Position numbers and translations under genes: made by a program
Assembly: GCA_002706065.1 (NCBI GenBank)
Contig: PAJM01000032.1
Span: 20,713-56,657 of the forward strand
DNA from: Methanobacteriota archaeon
GTDB lineage: Archaea; Thermoplasmatota; Poseidoniia; Poseidoniales; Poseidoniaceae
Reading direction: 5' to 3'
DNA length: 35,945 bases
Part shown: positions 35,629 through 35,945 of the stretch, in pieces
Layout: every line of letters starts with the position of its first letter
Numbering within the stretch: position 1 is the first letter of the stretch
Notes under the pieces: generated by a model
What the model saw: only the letters and a program-made list of their open reading frames with translations
Databases searched by the model: none
Told to the model about the DNA's origin: nothing

Positions 35629-35922
35629 TTACTCCTCTTCACTGAGTGCTGAGGAGAGTTCGCTCAGATCAATTCGGTTGTCTTCATTGGTATCCAGTGC
35701 GTTGATGATCATTGAGACCTGTCCGGGTGAAAGACGGTCTCCGAGATGCTCCAACAGGCCCTTGTACAGTTCGGGACCGTTGATTTCACCGTCACCATTG
35801 GCATCAATACTGGAGAACAAATCACTTGAGGACTGACCGCTCTCTTTCATTGCAGTTTTGAGGTTCTCAATCGCTTCGTCGACAGTCCATTCGTCATCGG
35901 TCATGGATTGCGGTTGAGTCAT
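35629..35922 (-). CDS. EF-hand (calmodulin-like) calcium-binding protein
   Basis: Two canonical EF loops DANGDGEINGPE and DTNEDNRIDLSE in a 97-aa protein. Confidence 0.85.
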   Translation of the reverse strand: MTQPQSMTDDEWTVDEAIENLKTAMKESGQSSSDLFSSIDANGDGEINGPELYKGLLEHLGDRLSPGQVSMIINALDTNEDNRIDLSELSSALSEEE

Positions 35923-35945
35923 GCGTTGAATAAATCTTCCGAACT

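Overview
This ~36 kb window is a gene-dense archaeal chromosome segment. It carries TFB, an archaeal-type membrane LonB protease, archaeal-type AspRS, ribosomal protein L40e (too short for the ORF track), UPF0147, an archaeal A24 prepilin/prearchaellin peptidase and adenylosuccinate synthetase. The overall style (large extracellular proteins with short cytosolic tails, bacterial-type metK) is compatible with marine Euryarchaeota/Thermoplasmatota such as Poseidoniales (MGII), but that placement is inference. The most interesting region is ~1-8.9 kb. It encodes what looks like an archaeal aromatic-amine meta-cleavage module: a catalytic LigB-type 2-aminophenol 1,6-dioxygenase beta subunit with all expected active-site residues, a dioxygenase alpha subunit fused to a RidA-type 2-aminomuconate deaminase, and an ALDH8/AmnC-like 2-aminomuconate-semialdehyde dehydrogenase. 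Next to these lie an APC amino-acid permease, an SDR lacking the catalytic YxxxK, and an HGGFW alpha/beta hydrolase resembling kynurenine formamidase. Together they suggest a tryptophan/kynurenine- or aminophenol-degrading system. Other points of interest are two giant surface proteins (one with an embedded SGNH-hydrolase domain and a cytosolic zinc-ribbon tail, one with a CGHC thioredoxin-like domain and a GWTMEQWQYYGQQYL tail), a metallo-beta-lactamase-fold protein that has lost its metal ligands, an archaeal EF-hand protein, a TPR protein with conserved His motifs, and a tRNA-Ala(UGC). I saw no CRISPR array, transposase or rRNA.
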